Below, piece by piece: positions 46,071 through 54,735 of a stretch of 64,000 nucleotides of DNA; the stretch's first letter is position 1, and each line of letters starts with the position of its first letter. The DNA is from Pseudomonas trivialis. GTDB taxonomy: Bacteria > Pseudomonadota > Gammaproteobacteria > Pseudomonadales > Pseudomonadaceae. The stretch lies in the NCBI RefSeq assembly GCF_001439805.1, contig NZ_JYLK01000019.1:59431-123430 (forward strand). Reading direction: 5' to 3'. The position numbers and the translations under genes are program-made. The notes beneath the pieces are model-generated. The model searched no databases. It was given only the letters and a program-made list of their open reading frames with translations, and was not told the origin of the DNA.

Positions 46071-46382
46071 ATGATTCTTCAGACATTTGAGTATGACACC
46101 GAGTTCTCCCCGCTCGAGTACATCGTTCGAACCAAAAAACTCTTGATGTTCAAGTCCGAAGAGCCTACCGCTGAACCCGATACTCAGGGTTTCATGCAAG
46201 GTCCAGAACGTAAGCAACGCCTCGCTCAGTTAGGCCGCGAAGGCTGGGACCTGTTCATCGTCCAACCCGTGGTGAGAGGCGGAATCAAGGTCGGCAATCA
46301 CAATGCGCAAGGTTGGGCATATGGCATCGCGCTGCCTACTGGTTACCTACTGTTCTTCAAGCGACAGATCCATAGCGTATAG
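46071..46382 (+). CDS. Small protein resembling DUF4177
   Basis: A 103-residue protein with an excellent GAGGAGG ribosome site before its ATG. The segment RLAQLGREGWDLFIVQPVV, then GYLLFFKRQ, follows the pattern of DUF4177-type proteins (L-x-x-L-G-x-x-G-W-D/E-L, ending F-K-R). No function is known for this group. It lies directly upstream of the ICE remnant and may have been its cargo. Confidence 0.6.
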   Translation: MILQTFEYDTEFSPLEYIVRTKKLLMFKSEEPTAEPDTQGFMQGPERKQRLAQLGREGWDLFIVQPVVRGGIKVGNHNAQGWAYGIALPTGYLLFFKRQIHSV

Positions 46383-46495
46383 CCGAAAGATGGCAGTCTG
46401 AAGAAATCAATCAGGGCCTGAAAATGGTTTTCTTGCGGCGCGCGCCCTGATGAAAACGGCAAGCTGATGGCATCAGGAATCACGAGAGCCCAGCC

Positions 46496-46809
46496 GTGAC
46501 TCAGTACCCGCGCCGCACTGCACTCACTCGCCGACTTGCTTTTCCAGCCCTCCTCGGACTTCAGCCTCTGAGCAGGCCAACCTGGACGTGATGATCCGAC
46601 AGTTAAACGCTCTGGAGGACACGGCGCGCCGAAGCGCCCAAGTAGCCGATGAACCGGGTAGGCGTTTCTTCTTCGATTACCAGCGCCTGGCAGCCGACAT
46701 CGCTCGTATTCGACACGGACTCGAGGATTACCTCACCCCGAGTCGAGCCCAGCCTCGAGACCCCGTTGAGCTTTCGGGCCAATACACAACGGAAGGACGC
46801 AAGCCATGA
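46496..46809 (+). pseudogene. RAQPRD-family ICE protein, frameshifted
   Basis: The C-terminal part contains the family-defining string SRAQPRDPVELSGQY after NLDVMIRQLNALEDTARR. This is an integrating-conjugative-element protein normally made with a signal peptide. Here the signal-like start (GTG 46496: TQYPRRTALTRRLAFPALLG) is in a different frame from the mature part, so an indel near 46560-46570 has split it. An internal GTG (46588) could still give the 73-residue mature domain without export. Its stop overlaps the next ORF in ATGA, the usual ICE arrangement. Confidence 0.82.
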
Positions 46810-47882
46810 GCATGAGCGGCGCTCGGGCGTCTGCCTTCCAGGCGGCAGCAGGGTTCCCTGCTTCGTCTAGCAACCTGTTCTTCGTTGGTGTAGCGGTGGC
46901 GATCATCTTTTTGTGGGGGGCATGGGCTCTCTGGAGCTGCTATCGAGGGTGGGCCACCGGAAACCTGGATCGCACGATCGCATCGACCTCGGTGGTTCGC
47001 ATCCTGCTGCTTTGCATGATCTTGACCATTGAAGAAATGCGCGCCTTGGCGGCGCAGTTGATCCAGCGCGTCGAGACGATGGACAAGCAAATCACTCATC
47101 ACAAGTTGGTCAACGAGAGACTGGCCCACGAGATCGCATTGCTCAAACGCTTCAAGTTTGCCAAGCGCAGCGAGCAGTTGAGCCCGAATCAAGCCAGCCT
47201 GCTCGACGACTTGATCGATACGGATATCGCCGCTATCGAAGCCGAACTTGAGGCGCTGCAACCGGCACCTGTCGAAGCCAAAGTACGCCAGCAACCCAAG
47301 CGCGCACCTCTGCCACCGCAGTTTCCCCGCACGCTGATCCATCACGAACCAGACAACAGCCACTGCCAGTGCGGTTGCGCCCTCAAGCGCATCGGCGAAG
47401 ATGCCAGCAAAAAGCTCGACTGCACGCCCGGCGTGTTCACCGTCGAGCGCCACATCCGTGGAAAGGGGGCCTGCGAAAAGTGCGAAACGTTGATCCAGGC
47501 GCCAGTACCGGCGCACGTCATCGACAAAGGCATCCCGACAGCGGGCGTGCTGGCTCACATCATGGTGGCCAAGTTCGCCGACCATCTGCCGCTGTATCGC
47601 CAAGAGAAAATCTTCGGCCCCGCCGGGCTGCCCATCGCCCGTTCGACCTTGGCGCAGTGGGTGGGCAACTGCGGCGTGCAATTACAGCCGCTAGTTGATG
47701 CGTTGCGCGAAGCCGTGTGCCCCTTCATCCGCGCTGACATGCAAGCGGTCTGTGCAAGCTATTTTGAGGATGGCTGGCTCGCATGGGAGTTGAGTGACGT
47801 AAGGCCAGTCACACACTCTGTAACCATCCGTGCGGCACGGGGTATCTACGAGGTAAGTTTCCTACTCCCAGACAAACGCTGA
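46806..47882 (+). pseudogene. Chimeric ORF: ICE DUF3262 (TIGR03758) protein fused to IS66 TnpC fragment
   Basis: The first ~74 residues (SAFQAAAGFPASSSNLFFVG, WALWSCYRGWATGNLDRT) are nearly all of a TIGR03758/DUF3262 ICE membrane protein. At codon ~75 the frame passes without a stop into IS66-family TnpC (RALAAQLIQRVETMDKQI, LIHHEPDNSHCQCGCALKRI, GLPIARSTLAQWVG). TnpC is cut after LVDALREAV, before its DDE residues, and the last ~45 codons are unrelated. The ORF is open for 358 codons but is a chimera, not a native gene. Confidence 0.85.
47028..47740 (+). mobile_element. IS66-family element fragment
   Basis: The internal part of tnpC only (N-terminal leucine-rich region, zinc-finger-like C-x-C and C-x-x-C cysteines, and the start of the catalytic domain). 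tnpA, tnpB, both inverted repeats and the DDE residues are absent. It was inserted into or recombined with the ICE gene. Confidence 0.8.
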
Positions 47883-48022
47883 ATATTGAGCAAGATGTGT
47901 TGGGTAGACGCTTACGCAAGACCCGTCTGGCAGAGCTGTTTTATCACCCAGGACATCAGACGTACCCGCAAGGTCGGGCGTTTAGTCTAGATATACCTCT
48001 ATTAAGGTAAACCGCATTTTCT

Positions 48023-48391
48023 TTATCTACAAAGCTGGTTAGCGACACTATCAAGCTCGCGATCCAAATCAGCTTTATCCGCAGCGCTTAAAACGCCCTG
48101 CTTCGCAACGAGATTTTCGGTTTGCTTTCGTACTCTGCTGACTCGTTCAATCATGCCACTCGCTTCATTCTTCGTTATTTTACGGCTTTTGCGCGCTGTA
48201 CTAATATCGGCATTCAACACATTGGTCCGCATTGAGATGTGAGCTTGCTTCACATCTTTGACTTGACCTTCGATCTGGACCACCAAAGCGCGCTGCTTCG
48301 TTAAATCACAACTCGGCAGGTCCACTCCTGTTTGAGCGGCTTGAACATTAAGAGTCAACACCAGCAACATAAATGGATATAGGTTTCTCAT
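48023..48391 (-). CDS. Small periplasmic coiled-coil protein
   Basis: A 122-residue protein with a signal peptide (LYPFMLLVLTLNVQA, cleavage after AQA). The mature part is helical (TKQRALVVQIEGQVKDVKQ, NEASGMIERVSRVRKQTENL) with two Cys, near the new N-terminus and at the C-terminus, that could pair. A GGGGGAG ribosome site lies before the ATG. The family is unrecognised, but coding signs are good. Confidence 0.65.
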   Translation of the reverse strand: MRNLYPFMLLVLTLNVQAAQTGVDLPSCDLTKQRALVVQIEGQVKDVKQAHISMRTNVLNADISTARKSRKITKNEASGMIERVSRVRKQTENLVAKQGVLSAADKADLDRELDSVANQLCR

Positions 48392-48588
48392 GTGTGCTCC
48401 CCCAAGGAATGTTCTATATCAATTAAAGGTAACCTATCCCTCAAACCCAGCGGACCAGCCGGCTTAAGGCGCGCGACTTTTAGATCATATCGGTTTTACG
48501 TCGCGTGATTATTAGCGCCAGCAATATCGTGCACATCCCGTATGGCGCCTCAAGAATCTTTAGGACTTTTGATCAGCCTCCTATTGCG

Positions 48589-49251
48589 CTATTGGGTCTT
48601 GATAAACTCCAGCATCATGTTATTGCCGTCAAGAATGTCCGTGCAGATCGCTTGCCTGGCGGCGGCGCCATCACGGTTTTTCAGGGCGGTTAAGACTTCC
48701 CAGTGGTGCTCGATGGCTATCTGCTCCGAAAAGTGGTCGTACGCCAGCGCCAGCAATGGCCCGGTGCGCATCCACAGACTGTCCAGGAAGGCTCGCAACA
48801 GCGGCATCTGGGCGATCTCGGCAAAGAAGAAGTGAAACGTCTGGTTAAGCTTTAACGCTTCGCTCATGTCTTCACGATGAATCGCATCAATGTTTGCCAC
48901 AATGTTGGCTTCGATACGGTCCAAATCCTCGTCAGTGACCATCGTGGCCGCCGTCTCTGCAGCCAGTCCCTCCAGCGCCAGTCGCACCGCACGAATTTCC
49001 AAATATTGTTGGCTCGTCAAGATAGGGACACGAATGTCCTTGGGCGTCTTCATGACCAGGGCCTGCTCTTTGGCAAGCTGAAGAATCGCATCACGCACCG
49101 GGGTGACGCTGGTGCCCAGTTGCATGGCCAAGTCGCGGATACGGAGTTTGTCATCGGGTTTGAGCTTGCCCGTGACCAGCGCCTCCCGCAGCGATGAATA
49201 AACGCTGGTGCCGAGATACGCGTGTTTTATTTCGCCGATTGGATAGCTCAT
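48589..49251 (-). CDS. GntR-family regulator with FCD domain
   Basis: A 220-residue regulator. The winged HTH is at ~18-70 (LRIRDLAMQLGTSVTPVRDA), followed by an all-helical FCD ligand domain (~85-215) with His residues suited to metal or ligand binding (NQTFHFFFAEI, IEHHWEVLTAL). It is divergent from the aminotransferase gene, with the palindrome TGATGCATCA between them. The same palindrome occurs in both promoters of the transport and catabolic operons to the right, so this is the probable regulon repressor. Confidence 0.9.
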   Translation of the reverse strand: MSYPIGEIKHAYLGTSVYSSLREALVTGKLKPDDKLRIRDLAMQLGTSVTPVRDAILQLAKEQALVMKTPKDIRVPILTSQQYLEIRAVRLALEGLAAETAATMVTDEDLDRIEANIVANIDAIHREDMSEALKLNQTFHFFFAEIAQMPLLRAFLDSLWMRTGPLLALAYDHFSEQIAIEHHWEVLTALKNRDGAAARQAICTDILDGNNMMLEFIKTQ

Positions 49252-49353
49252 TTCAGATCCGAGTGAGGAAGGCTCTAGTTGGCGGGAAATACCTCCCCGT
49301 CAGCAACGAATTGCATCATCGCGGTTTTTTTGGGAAAAAACCAGCTACACAAC

Positions 49354-49365
49354 ATGATGCATCAT
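49354..49365. promoter_or_regulatory. Operator ATGATGCATCAT (aminotransferase/gntR gap)
   Basis: Perfect 12-bp palindrome located 44 bases before the aminotransferase ATG and 102 bases before the gntR start. It is the first of three copies in this window, all in promoters of the amine island. GntR/FCD proteins typically bind short palindromes like this. Confidence 0.75.
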
Positions 49366-49409
49366 GCATTATGATTTACCTGGCAGTCCCACTCAATAGC
49401 GAGATCATC

Positions 49410-50780
49410 ATGAGCACACCACGTTCCTCCCTGGCCGATAAAGACATGCGTCACCAACTGCACCCATACACCAACGCCCGTGCTCACGAGGAACAGGGGC
49501 CTTTGGTGATCGAACGAGGGGACGGGGTGTACGTGATCGACGAAAACGGCAAACATTACATCGAAGCCATGGCCGGCCTGTGGAGCGCGGCACTGGGTTT
49601 CAGCAATAAGCGGCTGGTGGCCGCGGCTGAAAAGCAAATGTCGATCCTGCCCTTCTATCACCTGTTTGGTCACAAGGCACACGCGCCCAGCATCGAGCTG
49701 GCGGAGAAGCTGATCAACATGGCGCCGGTGCCCATGAGCAAGGTGTTCTTCACCAACTCGGGGTCCGAAGCCAACGACACCGTGATCAAGCTGGTCTGGT
49801 ACCTCAACAATGCACAGGGCAAACCTGCGCGCAAAAAATTCATCAGCCGCATCGGCGGCTATCATGGCATTACGCTTGCCGCCGCCAGCCTCACCGGCCT
49901 GCCGGCCAACCAGCGCGGTTTCGACGCACCGTTGCCGGGCTTTCTGCACACCGGCTGCCCGCACCACTACCGCCATGCACTGCCCCACGAGAGCGAGGAG
50001 CAATTTGCCGATCGCCTGGCCGCCGAACTCGACGCATTGATCGTGAAGGAAGGCGCGGACACCATCGCGGCCTTCGTCGGCGAACCCTTGATGGGTGCCG
50101 GTGGCGTGATCGTGCCGCCACGTACCTACTGGGAAAAAATCCAGCGCGTCTGCCGCAAGCACGACATCCTGATCGTTGCGGATGAGGTGATTTGTGGTTT
50201 TGGGCGTACAGGCAAGATGTTCGGCAGCCAGACCTTTGGCATCGAACCGGACATTTTGATCCTGTCTAAGCAATTGTCGTCGTCCTACCAGCCTATTTCC
50301 GCCATCCTGCTCAATGACCGCGTGTACCAGGGCATTGCTGACCAGACCAAATCTTTCGGCGCGCTGGGCCATGGCTTTACCGGCGGCGGCCACCCGGTGG
50401 CGGCAGCGGTAGCTCTGGAAAACCTGAAAATCATCGACGAAGAAAACCTGGTGGCGCACGCCGCCAGCATGGGCGAGCTGCTTCGCAGTCAGTTGCAGAC
50501 CTTCAGTGACCACCCTCTGGTAGGGGAAGTGCGTGGAGCCGGCCTGATCGCGGCGGTCGAACTGGTCGCGGATCGCGCCACCAAAGCCCCTCTGGACGCG
50601 CCAGGCAACCTGGGTCGCTACCTCGCGGGGCGTGCCCAGGCGCATGGTATGATCACCCGTAACATGGGCGATGCCATCGCTTTCTGCCCGCCGCTGATCA
50701 TCAATGAAGCGGAAGTCCGGGCCATTGTCGACCGATTCGGCATGGCATTGGACGACACCAGCAAGTGGGTCAATGGCTAA
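49410..50780 (+). CDS. Class III (omega-amino acid) aminotransferase
   Basis: A 456-residue PLP enzyme of fold type I, subgroup II. PLP Lys287 lies in LILSKQLSSSYQPISA, with the DEVICGFGRTG motif (PLP-pyridine Asp) and NSGSEANDTVIKL upstream. Closest in style to the putrescine/GABA/beta-alanine:pyruvate aminotransferases. It would convert an omega-amino group to an aldehyde, the substrate of the ALDH encoded at 57983. The start is ATG 49410; the frame is open 72 codons higher, through the operator, and that is spurious. A bidirectional terminator follows. Confidence 0.92.
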   Translation: MSTPRSSLADKDMRHQLHPYTNARAHEEQGPLVIERGDGVYVIDENGKHYIEAMAGLWSAALGFSNKRLVAAAEKQMSILPFYHLFGHKAHAPSIELAEKLINMAPVPMSKVFFTNSGSEANDTVIKLVWYLNNAQGKPARKKFISRIGGYHGITLAAASLTGLPANQRGFDAPLPGFLHTGCPHHYRHALPHESEEQFADRLAAELDALIVKEGADTIAAFVGEPLMGAGGVIVPPRTYWEKIQRVCRKHDILIVADEVICGFGRTGKMFGSQTFGIEPDILILSKQLSSSYQPISAILLNDRVYQGIADQTKSFGALGHGFTGGGHPVAAAVALENLKIIDEENLVAHAASMGELLRSQLQTFSDHPLVGEVRGAGLIAAVELVADRATKAPLDAPGNLGRYLAGRAQAHGMITRNMGDAIAFCPPLIINEAEVRAIVDRFGMALDDTSKWVNG

Positions 50781-50791
50781 ATGAGCCACAT

Positions 50792-50823
50792 AAAAAAGGC
50801 CTGGTGCGAACCAGGCCTTTTTT
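50792..50823. terminator. Bidirectional Rho-independent terminator
   Basis: AAAAAAGGCCTGGT-GCGAA-ACCAGGCCTTTTTT-type stem-loop between the convergent aminotransferase and etfA genes: GGCCTGG (50798-50804) pairs with CCAGGCC (50811-50817), flanked by A-run and T-run, so it works on both strands. Confidence 0.92.
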
Positions 50824-50836
50824 GTTTTAGCTGGCC

Positions 50837-51769
50837 TCAGTTCAACTCGCTCAGCAACGCCGGCACCGCCTCGAATAAGTCCGCCACCAGGCCATAATCC
50901 GCCACCTGGAAGATCGGAGCTTCTTCGTCCTTGTTGATCGCGACGATCACCTTGGAGTCTTTCATACCGGCCAAATGCTGGATCGCGCCGGAGATACCGA
51001 CGGCGATGTACAGCTGTGGCGCGACGATCTTGCCGGTCTGACCGACCTGCATGTCGTTGGGCACGAAACCCGCATCGACGGCCGCGCGCGAAGCGCCGAC
51101 CGCGGCGCCCAACTTGTCGGCCAGGGCGTACAGTTGCTTGAAGTTGTCGCCGTTCTGCATGCCACGCCCGCCGGAAACGACGATCTTGGCAGCGGTCAGC
51201 TCGGGGCGATCCGACTTGGCCTGCTCTTCGCTAACAAAGCTGGAAGTGCCCGCATTGTGGGCGGCAGAGACGGCTTCAACCGCGGCCGAACCACCCTCGG
51301 CGGCGACCGGGTCGAAACCGGTGGCGCGCACGGTGATGACCTTGATCGCGGCGCTCGATTGCACGGTGGCAATGGCGTTACCGGCGTAGATCGGGCGCGT
51401 GAAGGTGTCGGCGCTTTCCACCGAGATGATCTCGGATATCTGGTCGACGTCCAGCTGCGCGGCCACGCGAGGCAGGATGTTTTTACCGTTGGAGGTCGCG
51501 GCCGCCAGGATGTGGCTGTAGCCCTTGCCCAGCTCTGCCAACAGCGGTGCAACGTTTTCCGGCAACTGATGCGCGTAGGCAGCGTTGTCGGCGTGCAGCA
51601 CTTTGCTTACGCCAGCTATTTTTGCAGCAGCCTCAGCCACCGGGCCTGCGCCCTCGCCGGCTACCAACAGGTGAATATCGCCCCCGATTTTAACGGCAGC
51701 GGCCACGGTGTTCAGGGTGGCCGGGGCCAGCACTTTATTGTCGTGTTCAGCGATTACCAAGATAGTCAT
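50837..51769 (-). CDS. etfA: Electron transfer flavoprotein alpha subunit
   Basis: A 310-residue FixB/EtfA protein. The C-terminal FAD-binding domain has GASRAAVDAGFVPNDMQVGQ and LYIAVGISGAIQHLAGM. With EtfB it accepts electrons from FAD dehydrogenases and passes them to ETF-ubiquinone oxidoreductase. It is the last gene of the ABC-transporter operon, 2 bases after etfB. Pseudomonads normally have a housekeeping etfBA elsewhere, so this looks like a pathway-dedicated copy. Confidence 0.93.
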   Translation of the reverse strand: MTILVIAEHDNKVLAPATLNTVAAAVKIGGDIHLLVAGEGAGPVAEAAAKIAGVSKVLHADNAAYAHQLPENVAPLLAELGKGYSHILAAATSNGKNILPRVAAQLDVDQISEIISVESADTFTRPIYAGNAIATVQSSAAIKVITVRATGFDPVAAEGGSAAVEAVSAAHNAGTSSFVSEEQAKSDRPELTAAKIVVSGGRGMQNGDNFKQLYALADKLGAAVGASRAAVDAGFVPNDMQVGQTGKIVAPQLYIAVGISGAIQHLAGMKDSKVIVAINKDEEAPIFQVADYGLVADLFEAVPALLSELN

Positions 51770-51771
51770 GA

Positions 51772-52536
51772 TCAGATTACCTTCGCTTCATTCTTCAGTT
51801 TCTCGACCAGTTCAGCCACCGACTTGACCTTGATGCCTGCGCTGCGTGCAGCCGGTGCTTCGACCTTGATGGTCTTGTTGGTGGAGGCGGTGGAAACGCC
51901 CAAAGCGTCCGGAGTCAGCACTTCGAGCGGCTTCTTCTTGGCTTTCATGATGTTTGGCAGCGACGCATAGCGCGGCTCGTTCAAACGCAGGTCGGTGGTG
52001 ACGATGGCCGGCAGTTTCAGCGAAACCGTCTGTGCGCCGCCGTCGATTTCGCGGGTCACGGCAACGCTGTCGCCGCTCACTTCAACTTTCGACGCGAAGG
52101 TGCCCTGGCCGTAACCGGTCAGCGCCGCCAGCATCTGGCCGGTCTGGTTGTTGTCGCTGTCGATGGCCTGTTTGCCGAGGATCACCAGTTGCGGCTGTTC
52201 ATTGTCGACAACCGCCTTGAGCAGCTTGGCCACGGCCAGTGAGGTCAGCTCTTCAGCGGACTCGACCAGAATGGCGCGGTCGGCGCCCAATCCCAGGGCG
52301 GTACGCAGTTGCTCCTGGGCAGTGGTCGGTCCGATGGACACCACGACGATTTCGGTCGCCACGCGCCCTTCTTTTATAGAGCGTTCTTTCAGGCGTACGG
52401 CTTCTTCCACGGCGATTTCGCAAAACGGGTTCATCGACATCTTGACGTTAGCGAGGTCGACGCCGGAATTGTCCGCCTTGACGCGAACCTTGACGTTATA
52501 GTCGATCACTCGCTTTATAGAGACCAGGATCTTCAT
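51772..52536 (-). CDS. etfB: Electron transfer flavoprotein beta subunit
   Basis: A 254-residue FixA/EtfB protein beginning MKILVSIKRVIDYNVKVRVK, with the AMP-site and recognition-loop region LGKQAIDSDNNQTGQMLAAL. I use ATG 52536, with GAGGT upstream; a TTG one codon earlier is less likely. It lies 43 bases after the second permease gene and 2 bases before etfA, so it is probably co-transcribed with the transporter. Confidence 0.93.
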   Translation of the reverse strand: MKILVSIKRVIDYNVKVRVKADNSGVDLANVKMSMNPFCEIAVEEAVRLKERSIKEGRVATEIVVVSIGPTTAQEQLRTALGLGADRAILVESAEELTSLAVAKLLKAVVDNEQPQLVILGKQAIDSDNNQTGQMLAALTGYGQGTFASKVEVSGDSVAVTREIDGGAQTVSLKLPAIVTTDLRLNEPRYASLPNIMKAKKKPLEVLTPDALGVSTASTNKTIKVEAPAARSAGIKVKSVAELVEKLKNEAKVI

Positions 52537-52579
52537 CAATTACCTCAGTGATCACAACACAGGGGGGCGGAATAACGGA

Positions 52580-53404
52580 TCAGGCAGGACTCGCGCCACG
52601 CAGCTTTTCATTGCGTCGGCGCAACCACTCCATCAACAGTAAAAGCACGGCGGAAGCAGCGATCATCAGGGTGGCCGCGGCAGCGATAGTCGGGTTGAGG
52701 TTCTCGCGAATGCCGCCAAACATCTGCATCGGCAAGGTGCGTTGCGCGGGGCTGGCCAGAAACAGGGTCACCACCACCTCGTCGAAGGACGTGGCAAACG
52801 CAAACAAGGCACCGCTGATTACACCGGGCGCAATCAAAGGCAGCATTACTTTGCGAAACGCGAACCAGGGGGTCGCCCCGAGACTGGCCGCTGCGCGGGA
52901 AAAGTTGCGGTCATAGCCCTGCAAGGTCGCCGTCACGGTGATCACCACAAAAGGCACGCCCAACGCGGCATGCGCCAGTACCAGGCCGAGGTAGCTGTTA
53001 AGCAGGTTCAACTGGGCGAAAAAGAAATACAGCGACACGGCAATGATCACAAGGGGCGCGATCATTGGCGAAATCAGCACCGCCATCACCAGCCCCTTGC
53101 CGCGGAATTCGCCGCGCGCCAGCCCCACTGCTGCCAGAGTTCCCAGCGCGGTCGCCAGCAACGTGGCGGCGGGTGCGATGATCAAGCTGTTGCGCAGTGC
53201 CCGCATCCATTCCTGGGAACCGAGAAACTCTTGATACCAGCGCAATGAAAAACCGCTCAACGGGTAGCTGAGAAACGACCCTTCATTGAACGACAGCGGC
53301 ACGATCACCAGGATCGGCACCACCAGGAAGATCAGCATGCTGACGCTGAACACGCTGAAGATCGGCGCCCATAGGCGCTCGATCAGTGTGGAATGATGAT
53401 TCAT
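52580..53404 (-). CDS. ABC transporter permease (PotC type)
   Basis: A 274-residue inner-membrane permease with six predicted helices (e.g. SVFSVSMLIFLVVPILVIV, GLVMAVLISPMIAPLVIIAV) and the cytoplasmic EAA-loop RAAASLGATPWFAFRKVMLPLI that docks the ATPase. It is of the spermidine/putrescine PotC subfamily. The start at 53404 has GAGGTG 4-6 bases upstream, within the 8-base gap after the partner permease. Confidence 0.9.
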   Translation of the reverse strand: MNHHSTLIERLWAPIFSVFSVSMLIFLVVPILVIVPLSFNEGSFLSYPLSGFSLRWYQEFLGSQEWMRALRNSLIIAPAATLLATALGTLAAVGLARGEFRGKGLVMAVLISPMIAPLVIIAVSLYFFFAQLNLLNSYLGLVLAHAALGVPFVVITVTATLQGYDRNFSRAAASLGATPWFAFRKVMLPLIAPGVISGALFAFATSFDEVVVTLFLASPAQRTLPMQMFGGIRENLNPTIAAAATLMIAASAVLLLLMEWLRRRNEKLRGASPA

Positions 53405-53412
53405 CAGACACC

Positions 53413-54675
53413 TCATGCACGCTGGGCGGGGTTGGCTGGACGGGTGACGCGCGAATACACCCAATACAGCAGCAGGACGATGATCAGCAACTGGCTGCCC
53501 AGCGCAGCGGCCATGCCCCAGTTGATGGTGGTGTTGGTGTAGAACGCGACGAAATAGCTGAGCATCTGATCACCCGGCCCGCCCAGCAGCGCGGGAGTGA
53601 TGTAGTACCCGATCGCCATGATGAACACCAACAGCGCGCCAGCAGTGACGCCGGCAAATGTCTGCGGTACGTACGCCGACCAGAACGCCCGGAACGGATG
53701 TGCGCCGAGTGACACCGCCGCACGCACATAGTTGGGTGAAATGCCCTTCATGACCGCATACAGCGGCAGGATGACAAACGGCAGCAATATGTGGGTCATG
53801 GAGATGTAAACCCCGACCCGGTTGAATACCAGTTGCAGCGGCTGATCGATCAGCCCCAGTGCGATCATCGAGTGGTTGATCAGCCCGCCGTTCTGCAGCA
53901 GCACAATCCAGCCCGCGGTGCGTACCAGCAGTGAGGTCCAGAACGGCAACAACACCATGATCAGCCATAGGTTCGCGCGGCTGCTCGGTTGCCTGGCCAG
54001 CCAGTAAGCCACCGGGTAGCCGAACAGCACGCACAGCAGTGTGACCACCAAGGCCATCCACAACGTGCGCATCAGTACCGACAGGTACAGCGCCTGCCCC
54101 TTGGGCAGCTCGACGATATCGCCGCTCTGGGCATCGACCTGATGATCGAAGGCGGCCAGCACGTAATAAGCTGTCAGCGTGCGCCCCGCGCGTTGAATGC
54201 TGCGCCAGGTGCTCGGCTCCGCCCACAGCGTCGACTGTGCGATCAGCGCTCGACCGGTGGACTCGACGCCGTCATCCGGCAACTTGCGCAACGCCATTGT
54301 GAGCAGCGTTCGATAGCGCCCATCTTCATAACCCAGGCGTTTGATAAGAGATGGAATCTGCCCCTCGTCCTTGGCGGTTTTCAGGTCCTTGACCAGCGCC
54401 ACGAAGACTTTCTCATCCGGGCGGCTCTCGCCGTCCCAGTCTTGCAACGCCAGCAGCGTGGTTGGTAATGCCCTGGCAACTTCAGGGTTATCGAAGCTCT
54501 TCCACAGTATGTTGCCGATCGGGAATACGAAGCTGATCAATAGAAAGATCAACAGCGGCGCGATCAACAGCATGGATCGCCTACGGTAAGAGCCTTCGGC
54601 ACGCAGCAAGCGCTGCTTGAGCGAAGCACCCTTCTCGGTTGAATGATCGATAGCCGTCAGGCTGACTTCTGACAT
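53413..54675 (-). CDS. ABC transporter permease (PotB type) with large insert
   Basis: A 420-residue permease, longer than the usual ~300. After TM1 (SMLLIAPLLIFLLISFVFPI) a periplasmic insert of about 130 residues (LLALQDWDGESRPDEKVFVA ... DIVELPKGQ) precedes the other helices. The EAA-loop is VRAAVSLGAHPFRAFWSAYVP. The insert is known in a subset of PotB-like permeases. I start at 54675, with GGAG 6 bases ahead. It works with the PotC-type gene just downstream. Confidence 0.9.
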   Translation of the reverse strand: MSEVSLTAIDHSTEKGASLKQRLLRAEGSYRRRSMLLIAPLLIFLLISFVFPIGNILWKSFDNPEVARALPTTLLALQDWDGESRPDEKVFVALVKDLKTAKDEGQIPSLIKRLGYEDGRYRTLLTMALRKLPDDGVESTGRALIAQSTLWAEPSTWRSIQRAGRTLTAYYVLAAFDHQVDAQSGDIVELPKGQALYLSVLMRTLWMALVVTLLCVLFGYPVAYWLARQPSSRANLWLIMVLLPFWTSLLVRTAGWIVLLQNGGLINHSMIALGLIDQPLQLVFNRVGVYISMTHILLPFVILPLYAVMKGISPNYVRAAVSLGAHPFRAFWSAYVPQTFAGVTAGALLVFIMAIGYYITPALLGGPGDQMLSYFVAFYTNTTINWGMAAALGSQLLIIVLLLYWVYSRVTRPANPAQRA

Positions 54676-54735
54676 GCTGGTCTCCAGAGATAAGACGGAA
54701 CCGGCTTCACGCACGTGAAGCCGGTGAGTGACAGG

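Noticed and set aside
49194..49409. 72-codon N-terminal extension of the aminotransferase
   Set aside because: It runs through the operator and promoter and overlaps the divergent gntR start; family members begin near MSTPRSS.
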